NCBI RefSeq assembly: GCF_003149475.2
Contig: NZ_QFWV02000008.1
Location: forward strand, 104,445 to 137,292
From: Oceaniradius stylonematis
GTDB taxonomy: Bacteria; Pseudomonadota; Alphaproteobacteria; Rhizobiales; Rhizobiaceae
Direction of reading: 5' to 3'
Length of the DNA: 32,848 bases
Shown: positions 8,024-15,542 of the stretch, piece by piece
How the letters are laid out: every line of letters starts with the position of its first letter
How positions within the stretch are numbered: position 1 is the first letter of the stretch
Program-made: the position numbers and the translations under genes
Notes under the pieces: generated by a model
Seen by the model: only the letters and a program-made list of their open reading frames with translations
Told to the model about the DNA's origin: nothing
Database searches by the model: none

Positions 8024-9028
8024 TCAGACCGCCTGCGCAAGCGCCTTTTCGAGCCGCGCGAACGCCGCATCGTCTCCCGGCAGGCCGAAGCGCAGCCAGG
8101 CGGCATCCTTGTCGAAAGATCGCACCCAGATGCGTGCCCGGGCGAGTGCCGCGGCAATGCCCGGCGCGCGGTCATGAACGGCGAGCACGAACAGGTCGGT
8201 ATGGCCTGCAATCGCAAAACCGTGCCGTTCGAGCAGCCCGGTCAGCCGCTGCCGGTCGCGCATCAGCCGCGTGCGGGTCTCGGCGATCCAGGCGATGTCG
8301 CGCAGCGCGCGGCCGCCAACAAAAAGCGCCGGTCCGGGCACCGCCCATGGGCCGAGCAGGCGGCGCAGCCGCGCCATGTCGCCCGGCGGGCCGATGGCGA
8401 AGCCGAGCCTGATGCCGGCAAGGCCAAAGAACTTGCCGAACGAGCGCAGCACGATCAGCCCATCGTTTCCCGTATCGGGCACATAGGACGCTTCAGGCGC
8501 CACATCGGCGAACGCCTCGTCGACGATCACCGTGCCGCTGTGGGCCAGAAGAGCGGCCACCGCCGTGCGGTCGGTCTCGCCGGCGTGTCGTGCGCCGTCG
8601 GGATTGTTCGGATTGCCGAAGACGACCCCGTCATAGCCGTCCTCATAGGCCGGGATCGCGCGGACCGTCCCGACCACCCGGTCGGGCGTTGCGAGGCACC
8701 AGTCATACTCGCCGTAGGTTGGCGTGACGATACCGATGCGCCGGTTGGTCCCGATGAGATCGCCAAGCCGCTGGATGATCGCCTGCGTGCCCGGCGCTGC
8801 AACGATCGCGGCGCCCTCGGGCACGCTGTAATAGGCGCGCGCCGCATCGAGGCAATAATCCTCGAGACTGTGCTCGGGCAGCCGTTCCCATATTTCGGCC
8901 GGAATGGGCGGCACCGGCCATGGAACGGGATTGATGCCGGTCGACAGATCGAGCCAGTCGGCATGCGCGCCGCCAAATTCGGCGACGGCACGATCGAGCG
9001 ACCCGCCATGACGCGGAGGACGTGACAT
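8024..9028 (-). CDS. cobC: Threonine-phosphate decarboxylase-like aminotransferase CobC
   Basis: A 334-residue fold-type I pyridoxal-phosphate enzyme. The opening HGGSLDRAVAEFGG and the segment LDLSTGINP (27-35) are typical of the CobC family. FGNPNNPDG (137-145), VIVDEAFAD (167-175) and the Schiff-base lysine in SFGKFFGLAG (K199) mark the aminotransferase core. The family supplies aminopropanol O-phosphate from threonine phosphate for the nucleotide-loop side of cobalamin. ATG 9028 overlaps the cobB stop as TGATG; a GTG one codon upstream (9031) is an alternative. Downstream gene cobD uses its product. Confidence 0.93.
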   Translation of the reverse strand: MSRPPRHGGSLDRAVAEFGGAHADWLDLSTGINPVPWPVPPIPAEIWERLPEHSLEDYCLDAARAYYSVPEGAAIVAAPGTQAIIQRLGDLIGTNRRIGIVTPTYGEYDWCLATPDRVVGTVRAIPAYEDGYDGVVFGNPNNPDGARHAGETDRTAVAALLAHSGTVIVDEAFADVAPEASYVPDTGNDGLIVLRSFGKFFGLAGIRLGFAIGPPGDMARLRRLLGPWAVPGPALFVGGRALRDIAWIAETRTRLMRDRQRLTGLLERHGFAIAGHTDLFVLAVHDRAPGIAAALARARIWVRSFDKDAAWLRFGLPGDDAAFARLEKALAQAV

Positions 9029-10317
9029 CACTCAACCCTGTCGATCACGTGGCACCAGGACCCGGACACGGTGCCGACTCGGCGCCCATAATGCCCCAGA
9101 TCGGCGCCCTGCGCATCGCGCACCGCAAAAAGCGCTTCGGCGTCGCCCTCGCGCGTGACGGTTGCGTAGTGGAACTCGTGCGCGGTCAGCGGCATCGGCC
9201 AGGGCGCCCCGGCCATCGGATCGAGCCGGCGGTAGCCCAGATGGCGCGTGCGGGTGGCAAAGCTGGTCTCGACCGGCAACAGACCAAGCATGGCATGGCG
9301 GACGCCATCGGCACCGGTCAGCCCTTCGCCGAGAACCATGTATCCGCCGCACTCGCCATAGATCGCAGCGTTCCGGTCACGCGCGGCCTTCATGCCCGTC
9401 TTGAACCGCGTTGCGCCGGCGATCGTCTCCGGATGCAGTTCGGGATAACCGCCCGGCAAAAACACCGCGTCCGCATCGGATGCCGGCGCTTCGTCGGCCA
9501 GCGGGGAGAAGAAGGAAAGCTCTGCCCCCTGCCCGCGCCATCCCTCGAGCAAATGCGGATAGCAAAAGGCAAAGGCGATATCGCGGGCAATCGCCATGCG
9601 TTGACCAAGAGGCGGCAGGCGCGGAACGGACGCCTTGCCTGAAGCCCGTGGAAGGCCCATTGCGGCCAGCGCCTCCAGATCGCAGCCGCGTGCCATCACG
9701 GTGCCGGCATGGGCGATGAAGGCTTCGAGCGCCGCATGCTCGCCGGCCTGCACGAGACCGAGATGGCGCTCGGGAAGAGCGAGCGCCGTGTCGCCGGGCA
9801 CCACGCCGAGCACGGGGACACCGAGCGGGTCGAGCGCGGCGCGCAGCATGGCCTCGTGCCGGGCGCTGCCGACCCGGTTGAGGATGACACCAGCAAAATC
9901 AACATCCTTGCGATGGCTGCGGTAGCCGGACACCAGCGCTGCAATTGATTGGGCCATGCGCGAGGCATCGACGACGAAGACGATCGAAAGGCCCAGAAGG
10001 GCGGCAAGATCGGCCGCGCTTCCGGTTCCATCTGCCGCGCCGTCGAACAGACCCATCATCGCCTCGGTGACCAGAAGCCTGTCAGCGCCGTGGTCCGGCG
10101 CCAGCGCCCGCAACAGGTCCGGCCGCATCGCCCATGGGTCGAGATTGATGCAAGCCTCGCCGCTCGCCGCCGCATGGAAGGCCGGATCGATATAGTCCGG
10201 TCCGGCCTTGGCTGGCGCCAGCGCATGGCCCGCATCGCGCAGCGCCCGCAAAAGCCCGAGCGTGACCACCGTCTTGCCGCTGCCCGAATGGGGCGCGGCG
10301 ACGAGAAATCCGTTCAT
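9028..10317 (-). CDS. cobB: Hydrogenobyrinic/cobyrinic acid a,c-diamide synthase CobB
   Basis: A 429-residue amidotransferase. The N-terminal dethiobiotin-synthetase-like ATPase domain has P-loop APHSGSGKT (8-16), AGPDYIDP and EAMMGLFDG. The C-terminal class I glutamine amidotransferase domain carries the nucleophile Cys in IYGECGGYMVLG and a terminal HEFHYA segment. It amidates the a and c side chains of the corrin ring with glutamine and ATP; this precedes cobalt insertion by CobN in the aerobic pathway. It overlaps cobA at 10314-10317 (ATGA) and cobC at 9028 (TGATG). Confidence 0.95.
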   Translation of the reverse strand: MNGFLVAAPHSGSGKTVVTLGLLRALRDAGHALAPAKAGPDYIDPAFHAAASGEACINLDPWAMRPDLLRALAPDHGADRLLVTEAMMGLFDGAADGTGSAADLAALLGLSIVFVVDASRMAQSIAALVSGYRSHRKDVDFAGVILNRVGSARHEAMLRAALDPLGVPVLGVVPGDTALALPERHLGLVQAGEHAALEAFIAHAGTVMARGCDLEALAAMGLPRASGKASVPRLPPLGQRMAIARDIAFAFCYPHLLEGWRGQGAELSFFSPLADEAPASDADAVFLPGGYPELHPETIAGATRFKTGMKAARDRNAAIYGECGGYMVLGEGLTGADGVRHAMLGLLPVETSFATRTRHLGYRRLDPMAGAPWPMPLTAHEFHYATVTREGDAEALFAVRDAQGADLGHYGRRVGTVSGSWCHVIDRVE

Positions 10318-11186
10318 CCGGTTTCGTCCCGGCGGCGCGCGCCCAGCGGATCGGGATCGAGCACCCGGCCCGACGACAAGGCGCCCAGCCAGTCGAGCCC
10401 GGAACGAAGGCGCACCACTTCGCCGACAACGACGATCGCCGGCGGCTGGAGCCCGGATTCGGCGACATCGGCTTCGGCGCGCCCAAGCGTCGTCTCCAGG
10501 ACCTGCTGCCGGTCGGTCGCCGCGTTACAGACAAAGGCGACCGGTTCATTGGGCGCACGGCCCTCGGCGATCAGCCGCCCGGCGATCGCGCCGATATGCT
10601 TCATTGCCATGTACATGACGATCACCGGAGCCCCCTTGGCGACATGGTGCCAATCGATCGCATCGGGCATGACGCCGCCCGAATCATGGCCCGTGAGGAA
10701 GGTGACGGCATGGTTGGTGTCGCGATGGGTCGCCGGAATGCCGGCATAGGCGAGGCCACCGATGCCCGCCGTTACGCCCGGCACGATGCGGAACGGCACG
10801 TTATGGGCGGCCAGCGTCAGCGCCTCTTCCCCGCCCCGCCCGAAAACGAACGGGTCGCCGCCCTTCAGCCGCAGTACACGCTTGCCCGAGCGGGCCAGTT
10901 CGACGAGGCGAAGCGAGATGTCGCGCTGTTTGGCGGACGGCTTGCCGCCGCGTTTTCCCGCATATTCGAGCGTTGCGCCCGGCCGTGCCAGTTCGAGGCA
11001 TCGCGGATCGACCAGCGCGTCATGGACGATCACATCGGCATTCCCCAGCGCGTGCGCCGCATGCAGCGTCAAAAGACCCGGATCGCCGGGCCCCGCGCCC
11101 ACGAGCCAGACATGGCCGGGCACGAAGTCCGGTGCCGTCTCGGGCCAAATGCTCTTGGGTGCGATGGGTTCGGTCATCGGCGGCAC
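10314..11186 (-). CDS. cobA: Uroporphyrinogen-III C-methyltransferase CobA
   Basis: A tetrapyrrole methylase of about 290 residues that makes precorrin-2, the committed step to corrins and sirohaem. Visible motifs are VWLVGAGPGDPGLLT, IVHDALVD, KRGGKPSAKQ, RLKGGDPFVFGRGGEE and VPGVTAGIG, all typical of the CobA/SUMT family. There is no CysG-type oxidase/chelatase extension. The start is either GTG 11186 or ATG 11177 (MTEPIAPKS); neither has a strong ribosome site. It heads the minus-strand block and is divergent from cbiD, sharing a 52-61-base control region with tandem 11-base repeats. Confidence 0.94.
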   Translation of the reverse strand: MPPMTEPIAPKSIWPETAPDFVPGHVWLVGAGPGDPGLLTLHAAHALGNADVIVHDALVDPRCLELARPGATLEYAGKRGGKPSAKQRDISLRLVELARSGKRVLRLKGGDPFVFGRGGEEALTLAAHNVPFRIVPGVTAGIGGLAYAGIPATHRDTNHAVTFLTGHDSGGVMPDAIDWHHVAKGAPVIVMYMAMKHIGAIAGRLIAEGRAPNEPVAFVCNAATDRQQVLETTLGRAEADVAESGLQPPAIVVVGEVVRLRSGLDWLGALSSGRVLDPDPLGARRRDETG

Positions 11187-11213
11187 GTCATCTTCAAGTC
11201 ATCTTCATGTCGC
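11187..11213. promoter_or_regulatory. Tandem 11-base direct repeats in the cobA/cbiD divergent region
   Basis: GTCATCTTCA occurs at 11187-11196 and again at 11198-11207, a period of 11, with a weaker third unit starting GTCGC at 11209. The array lies between the divergent cobA and cbiD starts. Tandem repeats on an 11-base period are how OmpR/PhoB-type response regulators read DNA, and the GTCAT core is near the Pho-box half-site TGTCAT, although the AT-rich spacer of a true Pho box is missing. TATAAG at 11227-11232 could be the cbiD -10, but it is only 6 bases from ATG 11239. Confidence 0.4.
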
Positions 11214-11238
11214 GTCACCCCTCACCTATAAGGCAGTG

Positions 11239-12366
11239 ATGAGCGCCACGCCACCATCTCAGGCCGAGCCCGACGCCGGAGCGCGCAAGCCCGGCGGCCC
11301 GCTGAGGCGCGGATGGACGACGGGCGCCTGCGCCACCGCCGCCGCCAAGGCCGCGCTGACCGCGCTGCTGACGGACGCGTTCCCCGATCCGGTGACGATC
11401 ACCCTGCCCAAGGGCGAAACGCCCGCCTTTGCGCTCGCGCATGAAAAGCGCGGCGACGGCTTCGCCGAAGCCGGTATCGTCAAGGACGCGGGCGATGATC
11501 CGGACGTGACCCATGGCGCCATGGTGATCGCGCGGGTCGGATGGGGCGAGCCGGAAAGCGGCATAACCTTTCATGCCGGCGACGGTGTGGGCACCGTGAC
11601 AAAGCCGGGCCTGCCCATCGGGCCGGGGCAAGCGGCGATAAACCCCGTGCCGCGCCGGATGATGGCCGAAATCATTGGCGAGGTGTGCGCCGAACATGGC
11701 ATTGCGCCCGACATTGCCGTGACGATCTGTGTGCCCGATGGCGCCGCGATTGCCGAACGGACGTGGAACCCGCGCCTTGGCATCGTTGGCGGCATATCGA
11801 TCCTCGGCACGACGGGAATCGTCCACCCCTTTTCCTGCGCGGCATGGATTCACTCCATCCATCGCGGAATCGACGTGGCGCGCGCGGCCGGGCTCGACCA
11901 CGTGCTCGGCTCGACCGGCTCCACCTCGGAGGCTGCCGCTCAGGCGCTCTACAATCTGCCTCAGATCGCGCTTCTCGACATGGGCGATTTCGCCGGCGGA
12001 CTGATCAAATATCTGCGGGCACACCCGGTGCCGAAACTGACGATAGCCGGCGGCTTCGCCAAGATCACCAAACTCGCCCAGGGCGCACTCGACCTGCATT
12101 CCGCGCGCAGCCAGGTGGACATGGCTTTCCTAGCCGATCTTGCCGGAAACGGCTTGAATCAGGACATGAAGGCGCGGATTCTATCCGCCAACACCGCAGC
12201 GCAAGTGGTTGAAATCATGAGCGATACGAAAATCGATATCGCGGCGGACGTGGCCGGTCTGGCCTTGGCAACGGTCATGGACACGCTGCGCGGCGCGCCC
12301 GTCCAGGCCGAGATCGTCATCGTCGACCGCACGGGTGCGATCATCGCCCGCACGGGGTTTTCGTGA
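11239..12366 (+). CDS. cbiD: Cobalt-precorrin-5B C1-methyltransferase CbiD
   Basis: A 375-residue CbiD-family protein opening, after a short tail, with RRGWTTGACATAAAKAAL, the family hallmark. Further CbiD features are KDAGDDPDVTHGAMV, ITFHAGDGVGTVTKPGL, INPVPRRMM, GGISILGTTGIV and GSTGSTSEAAAQ. It methylates C1 of the ring; in the classical aerobic pathway CobF does this chemistry, so CbiD here marks a mixed pathway. ATG 11239 has AAGG 5 bases upstream. An open frame continues upstream across cobA but has no supporting signal. The stop overlaps the cobK start (GTGA). Confidence 0.94.
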   Translation: MSATPPSQAEPDAGARKPGGPLRRGWTTGACATAAAKAALTALLTDAFPDPVTITLPKGETPAFALAHEKRGDGFAEAGIVKDAGDDPDVTHGAMVIARVGWGEPESGITFHAGDGVGTVTKPGLPIGPGQAAINPVPRRMMAEIIGEVCAEHGIAPDIAVTICVPDGAAIAERTWNPRLGIVGGISILGTTGIVHPFSCAAWIHSIHRGIDVARAAGLDHVLGSTGSTSEAAAQALYNLPQIALLDMGDFAGGLIKYLRAHPVPKLTIAGGFAKITKLAQGALDLHSARSQVDMAFLADLAGNGLNQDMKARILSANTAAQVVEIMSDTKIDIAADVAGLALATVMDTLRGAPVQAEIVIVDRTGAIIARTGFS

Positions 12367-13040
12367 CCGAAACTGTCCTCATTCTGGGCGGCACCAGAGA
12401 GGCGGCGACGCTGGCCAGACGACTCGTCGACGCCCATCCGGACTGGCGGGTCGTCACCTCACTGGCCGGCCGGACGGCCGAGCCCGCGCCGGTCGCCGGA
12501 GAGATACGCACCGGCGGATTTGGCGGCATCGCCGGCCTCGCCGACTTCCTGCGGCGCGAACGGATCACGCGGATGATCGACGCGACCCATCCCTATGCGC
12601 GGCAGATCTCGGCGAACGCGGCCGAAGCCGCAGCGCTTGCCGGCGTGAAGCTGGATGTCCACACGCGTCCGCCATGGGACCGGCAGCCCGGTGACGACTG
12701 GCGGGAGGTCGCTTCGGAAGCCGACGCAGCCGCAGCGATTCCGCCCGGCGCGCGCGTCTTTCTGGCACTCGGCAGCCAGCATCTCGCGCCGTTCGAGGCG
12801 CGGCGCGATGTCCACTTCATCGTGCGCATGATCGACCCGCCCGCATCGCCGCTGCCGCTTGCCAGCCACACGATCGTCACCGGCAAGCCGGGCCCGGCCG
12901 CCGAGGAGGAGCGTGTGCTCCGGGACCATGCCATCACCTGCATCGTCTGCCGCAATTCGGGCGGCGACGGCGCCTATGGCAAGATCGAAGCCGCACGCAC
13001 GATCGGCATTCCCGTCATCATGATTGCCCGCCCGGCCTGA
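12363..13040 (+). CDS. cobK: Precorrin-6A (or cobalt-precorrin-6A) reductase CobK/CbiJ
   Basis: A 225-residue NAD(P)H-dependent reductase of the CobK/CbiJ family, which reduces the macrocycle between C1-methylation and the CobL step. Motifs are ILGGTREAATLA (7-18), DATHPYARQIS (about 76-86), ALGSQHLAPF and the C-terminal CRNSGGDGAYGKIEAA. It starts with GTG at 12363, overlapping the cbiD stop as GTGA, and forms a two-gene operon with it. It is followed by a 94-base gap holding a weak hairpin and the arsR operator. Confidence 0.94.
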   Translation: MTETVLILGGTREAATLARRLVDAHPDWRVVTSLAGRTAEPAPVAGEIRTGGFGGIAGLADFLRRERITRMIDATHPYARQISANAAEAAALAGVKLDVHTRPPWDRQPGDDWREVASEADAAAAIPPGARVFLALGSQHLAPFEARRDVHFIVRMIDPPASPLPLASHTIVTGKPGPAAEEERVLRDHAITCIVCRNSGGDGAYGKIEAARTIGIPVIMIARPA

Positions 13041-13106
13041 TCAGGCAGGCGATCACCGCGCCGTGGGCAAGGCTGAAGCGCTCATGCCAAGGGCGGCGCT
13101 TGCATC

Positions 13107-13144
13107 TATTTAGCATTTATGTTAATTAACTGATATGCTAAATA
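13107..13144. promoter_or_regulatory. Nested palindromic operator overlapping the arsR start
   Basis: TATTTAGCAT (13107-13116) and ATGCTAAATA (13135-13144) form a perfect 10-base inverted repeat. Exactly at its centre sits a second perfect palindrome, GTTAATTAAC (13121-13130); both are centred at 13125.5. The right arm begins with the arsR start codon ATG 13135. The stretch is AT-rich in a GC-rich region and a weak promoter (TATGCT at 13134-13139) can be drawn inside it. The obvious candidate ligand is the ArsR-family repressor encoded immediately downstream, giving autoregulation of the five-gene operon. Confidence 0.75.
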
Positions 13145-13518
13145 ATTCAGACCCCCAAATGCTCGATGCAACCTTCGCCGCCCTGGCCGATCCGACACGG
13201 CGCGCGGTCCTTGCGCAACTGGCCGACAAGGGCGAAGCGACCGTCACCGAACTTGCCGAACCGTTCGACATGTCGCTGCCCGGTTTTTCGCGCCACCTGA
13301 AGGTCCTGGAGAAGGCCGGCCTGATCGAGCGTTCCCGACAGGCCCAGTTCCGCCCCTGCACCATCAATCCCGAGCCGCTGAAGGAAGCGTCCGACTGGCT
13401 CGCCGATTACCGCAAGCTATGGGAGGCGCGCTTCGACCGGCTCGATGCGCTGCTTGCCGAACTGCAGTCCGACCCGACCCAGACCGCAAAGGAGGATCAT
13501 GGTGACCCATCCAAATGA
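13135..13518 (+). CDS. ArsR-family winged-helix transcriptional regulator
   Basis: A 127-residue repressor-like protein with LDATFAALADPTRRAVLAQLA (10-30) and the helix-turn-helix TVTELAEPFDMSLPGFSRHLKVLEKAGLIERS, the signature of the ArsR subgroup that accompanies SRPBCC-domain genes. It has no cysteine metal-binding motif in helix 3, so it is unlikely to be a metal sensor. ATG 13135 lies in the operator and has no ribosome site; an in-frame ATG at 13159 (MLDATF) would give 119 residues. The family habit of starting MLN before the LDATF segment favours 13135. It overlaps the next gene by 20 bases. Confidence 0.93.
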   Translation: MLNNSDPQMLDATFAALADPTRRAVLAQLADKGEATVTELAEPFDMSLPGFSRHLKVLEKAGLIERSRQAQFRPCTINPEPLKEASDWLADYRKLWEARFDRLDALLAELQSDPTQTAKEDHGDPSK

Positions 13519-14005
13519 ATCCGCCAGCGCGCCGGATGACGACAGCTCCGCGACCGCCTTCACCATCGACCGCGTCTTCGACGCGCCGGTGGACCTGGTC
13601 TGGCGATGCTTCACGGAAAAGGCGCATGTCGACGTCTGGATGCTGCCCGAACGCTTCGCTCTGATCGAGCAGGACGCCGATGTCTCGGTGGGCGGAAAAT
13701 GGTGGTCGAAAATGCGCGATCAGTCCGACGGCGCCGAATGGCATGTGGGCGGCACCTATCGCGAGGTGGTGCAAAACCAACGCCTCGTTTTCACCCATCG
13801 CTGGACCAAAACGCCGTCGGGCGGCGGCGGCAGCGAACATCTGATCGCCATCGACTTCGAGGCGCGCCATGGCAAGACGCATATGCGCTTTGTCATGTCC
13901 GGCCTGCCCGACACGGGCAGCCGCGACGGCCACCGCGAAGGTTGGGCCCAGACGCTTGGCCACCTCGAACAACATCTCGCAACGCTGGCGGAGGCAGCCC
14001 GATGA
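13499..14005 (+). CDS. SRPBCC (AHSA1-like) domain protein 1
   Basis: A 168-residue START/SRPBCC-fold protein of the activator-of-Hsp90-ATPase-1-like (AHSA1) group. It has the typical opening FTIDRVFDAPVDLVWRCFTE, the GGKWWSKMRD strand, and a C-terminal helix GWAQTLGHLEQHLATLA. These proteins form a deep hydrophobic cavity and are usually of unknown ligand. ATG 13499 follows a perfect GGAGG at 13491-13495. The gene overlaps arsR upstream and the second SRPBCC gene downstream (ATGA at 14002). Confidence 0.9.
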   Translation: MVTHPNESASAPDDDSSATAFTIDRVFDAPVDLVWRCFTEKAHVDVWMLPERFALIEQDADVSVGGKWWSKMRDQSDGAEWHVGGTYREVVQNQRLVFTHRWTKTPSGGGGSEHLIAIDFEARHGKTHMRFVMSGLPDTGSRDGHREGWAQTLGHLEQHLATLAEAAR

Positions 14006-14481
14006 CCGTCGCCCACGAAAAGATCGAGATCGAGCGCATATTCGAGGCGCCGGTTGCGCTGGTCTGGCGCGCCTGGTCGGACCCCGCGCTACGCGAGCGA
14101 TGGCAAAACCCGTCGTCAAGCTGGACCATGGTGTTCGAGAACTATGACCAGCGCTCCGGCGGCACGGAGGTCTGCCATTGCGGACCGGGCGATGAGATGA
14201 CGGTGCACTTCACATCGCATTATCCCGAAGTGGTGCCCGAAAAGCGCATCGTCTTCACCACCGTCACCGCCGACAATGAAAACGTCGCCTCGGTCGCCGC
14301 GACCAGCGTCGAGTTCGAGGAAACGGGCGGCAAGACGCAGATGCGCTTTGTCGAATCGATCGCCTTCATCGACGGGCGCGAAAACCTCGCCGACCGGACC
14401 ATGGGTCCCAAGGCCTCCATCGACAAGCTCGCCGAGGTGATCGAGGCCGAAACCGCAAAGGAGCCGCGCCATGCCGGTTGA
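14002..14481 (+). CDS. SRPBCC (AHSA1-like) domain protein 2
   Basis: A 159-residue protein with the same layout as its neighbour: KIEIERIFEAPVALVWRAWS at the N-terminus, a central YPEVVPEKRIVFTTV strand pair, and a C-terminal helix (ASIDKLAEVIEAE). It differs in sequence from the flanking paralogues, so the three are an old tandem duplication or a co-selected set rather than recent copies. It is coupled by ATGA to the gene before and overlaps the gene after by 11 bases. The ligand is unknown. Confidence 0.88.
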   Translation: MTVAHEKIEIERIFEAPVALVWRAWSDPALRERWQNPSSSWTMVFENYDQRSGGTEVCHCGPGDEMTVHFTSHYPEVVPEKRIVFTTVTADNENVASVAATSVEFEETGGKTQMRFVESIAFIDGRENLADRTMGPKASIDKLAEVIEAETAKEPRHAG

Positions 14482-15013
14482 AACGATCCTCGAAACGCCC
14501 GGCAGCGACATTGTTCTGATCCGCGAGTTCGACGCGCCGCCCGAGCTGCTGTGGCGCGTTTGGATGGAGGCGGACCTGCTCGCGCGCTGGTTCGGGCCGG
14601 AGGGTTTCACCAATCACGACTGCGTCGTGGAGCCCAAGGTCGGCGGCCGCTGGCAGGCGATCATGCGCGGGCCGAAGGGGACCGAATTCGATCAGGACTA
14701 TCCGATCAAATCGACGATCGTCGCGCTCGATCCGCCACACCGGCTGGTCGCCGCCGGCGGCAGCGAGGAGTATCCGGACGACTGGATGGAGCAGTACAAC
14801 AGCTTCATGGCGGCCGACGAGCGGGAAACAAGCGTCGACATCGTCATGGAAGTGACGCTTGAGCCGCTCCCCGGCGGACGCACCCGCCAGACCATGCGCC
14901 AGACGTTCAAATCGCCCGAAGCGCGCGACGCGGCATTGAAAATGGGCGCCGAACAGGGCTGGTCCGGCAGCTTCACCAAGCTGGATGGTCTGCTCGAAAC
15001 CCAGCCCCGGTGA
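14471..15013 (+). CDS. SRPBCC (AHSA1-like) domain protein 3
   Basis: A 180-residue member of the same family: LIREFDAPPELLWRVWMEADLLARWFGPEGF is cut here into its recognisable parts REFDAPPELLWR and ARWFGPEGF, followed by GGRWQAIMRGP and a C-terminal helix ending FTKLDGLLE. The RWFGP motif is the clearest AHSA1-type signature of the three. AAAGGAG at 14457-14463 supports ATG 14471. The TGA at 15011-15013 overlaps a GTG that could start the VOC gene. Confidence 0.9.
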   Translation: MPVETILETPGSDIVLIREFDAPPELLWRVWMEADLLARWFGPEGFTNHDCVVEPKVGGRWQAIMRGPKGTEFDQDYPIKSTIVALDPPHRLVAAGGSEEYPDDWMEQYNSFMAADERETSVDIVMEVTLEPLPGGRTRQTMRQTFKSPEARDAALKMGAEQGWSGSFTKLDGLLETQPR

Positions 15014-15036
15014 CACATGCCCCAGAAGCGAGACCG

Positions 15037-15537
15037 ATGATGAGCGTAATTCCCGCCAACCGGATTTGCCTGATGTTCGACGGCGAGGCGCAGGAAGCGG
15101 CGCGCTTTTATGCCGAGACCTTTCCCGACAGTTGGGTGGGCGCCGTCCAGCGCGCGCCGAGCGACAACCCCTCTGGCAGCGAAGGCGATGTCCTGGTGGT
15201 CGAATTCACGGTGCTCGGCATCCCGTGCATCGGCGTCAATGGCGGCGCTTACTTCAGGCACGGCGAAGCCTTCTCCTTCCAGATCGCCACAACCGACCAG
15301 AAGGAAACCGATCGCTACTGGAACGCCATTGTCGGCAATGGCGGTGCGGAGAGCCAATGCGGCTGGTGCACGGACAAATGGGGCGTCTGCTGGCAGATCA
15401 CCCCGCGCACGCTGACCGAGGCGATGGCCAATGGCGGCGCCGAGGCCAAGCGCGCCTTCGACGCCATGCTGACGATGAAGAAGATCGATGTGGCCGCCAT
15501 CGACGCCGCCCGGCGCGGCGACCGGTCGCCAAGCTAG
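15037..15537 (+). CDS. VOC-family (PhnB/glyoxalase-like) protein
   Basis: About 166 residues. NRICLMFDGEAQEAARFYAE near the start, the GDVLVVEFTVLG strand, FSFQIATTDQKETDRYWNAI and GWCTDKWGVCWQITP are typical of the vicinal-oxygen-chelate family annotated as PhnB or 3-demethylubiquinone methyltransferase-like; the actual function is usually unknown. An in-frame GTG at 15010 overlaps the previous stop (GTGA) and would add nine residues. ATG 15037 is preferred because the family homology starts just after it and GAAGCGAG lies upstream. It ends 5 bases from the convergent cobM stop, leaving no room for a terminator. Confidence 0.88.
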   Translation: MMSVIPANRICLMFDGEAQEAARFYAETFPDSWVGAVQRAPSDNPSGSEGDVLVVEFTVLGIPCIGVNGGAYFRHGEAFSFQIATTDQKETDRYWNAIVGNGGAESQCGWCTDKWGVCWQITPRTLTEAMANGGAEAKRAFDAMLTMKKIDVAAIDAARRGDRSPS

Positions 15538-15542
15538 AGCCC

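Noticed and set aside
10762-11238. Upstream in-frame extension of cbiD
   Set aside because: It runs antisense through cobA, has no ribosome site, and CbiD homology begins only after 11239.
11178-11238. A cobalamin riboswitch in front of cobA or cbiD
   Set aside because: The gap is only 52-61 bases and has none of the riboswitch blocks on either strand.
13076-13101. AAGCGC/GCGCTT hairpin after cobK as a terminator
   Set aside because: Only 6 bp with a 14-base loop and no T-run; too weak to call.
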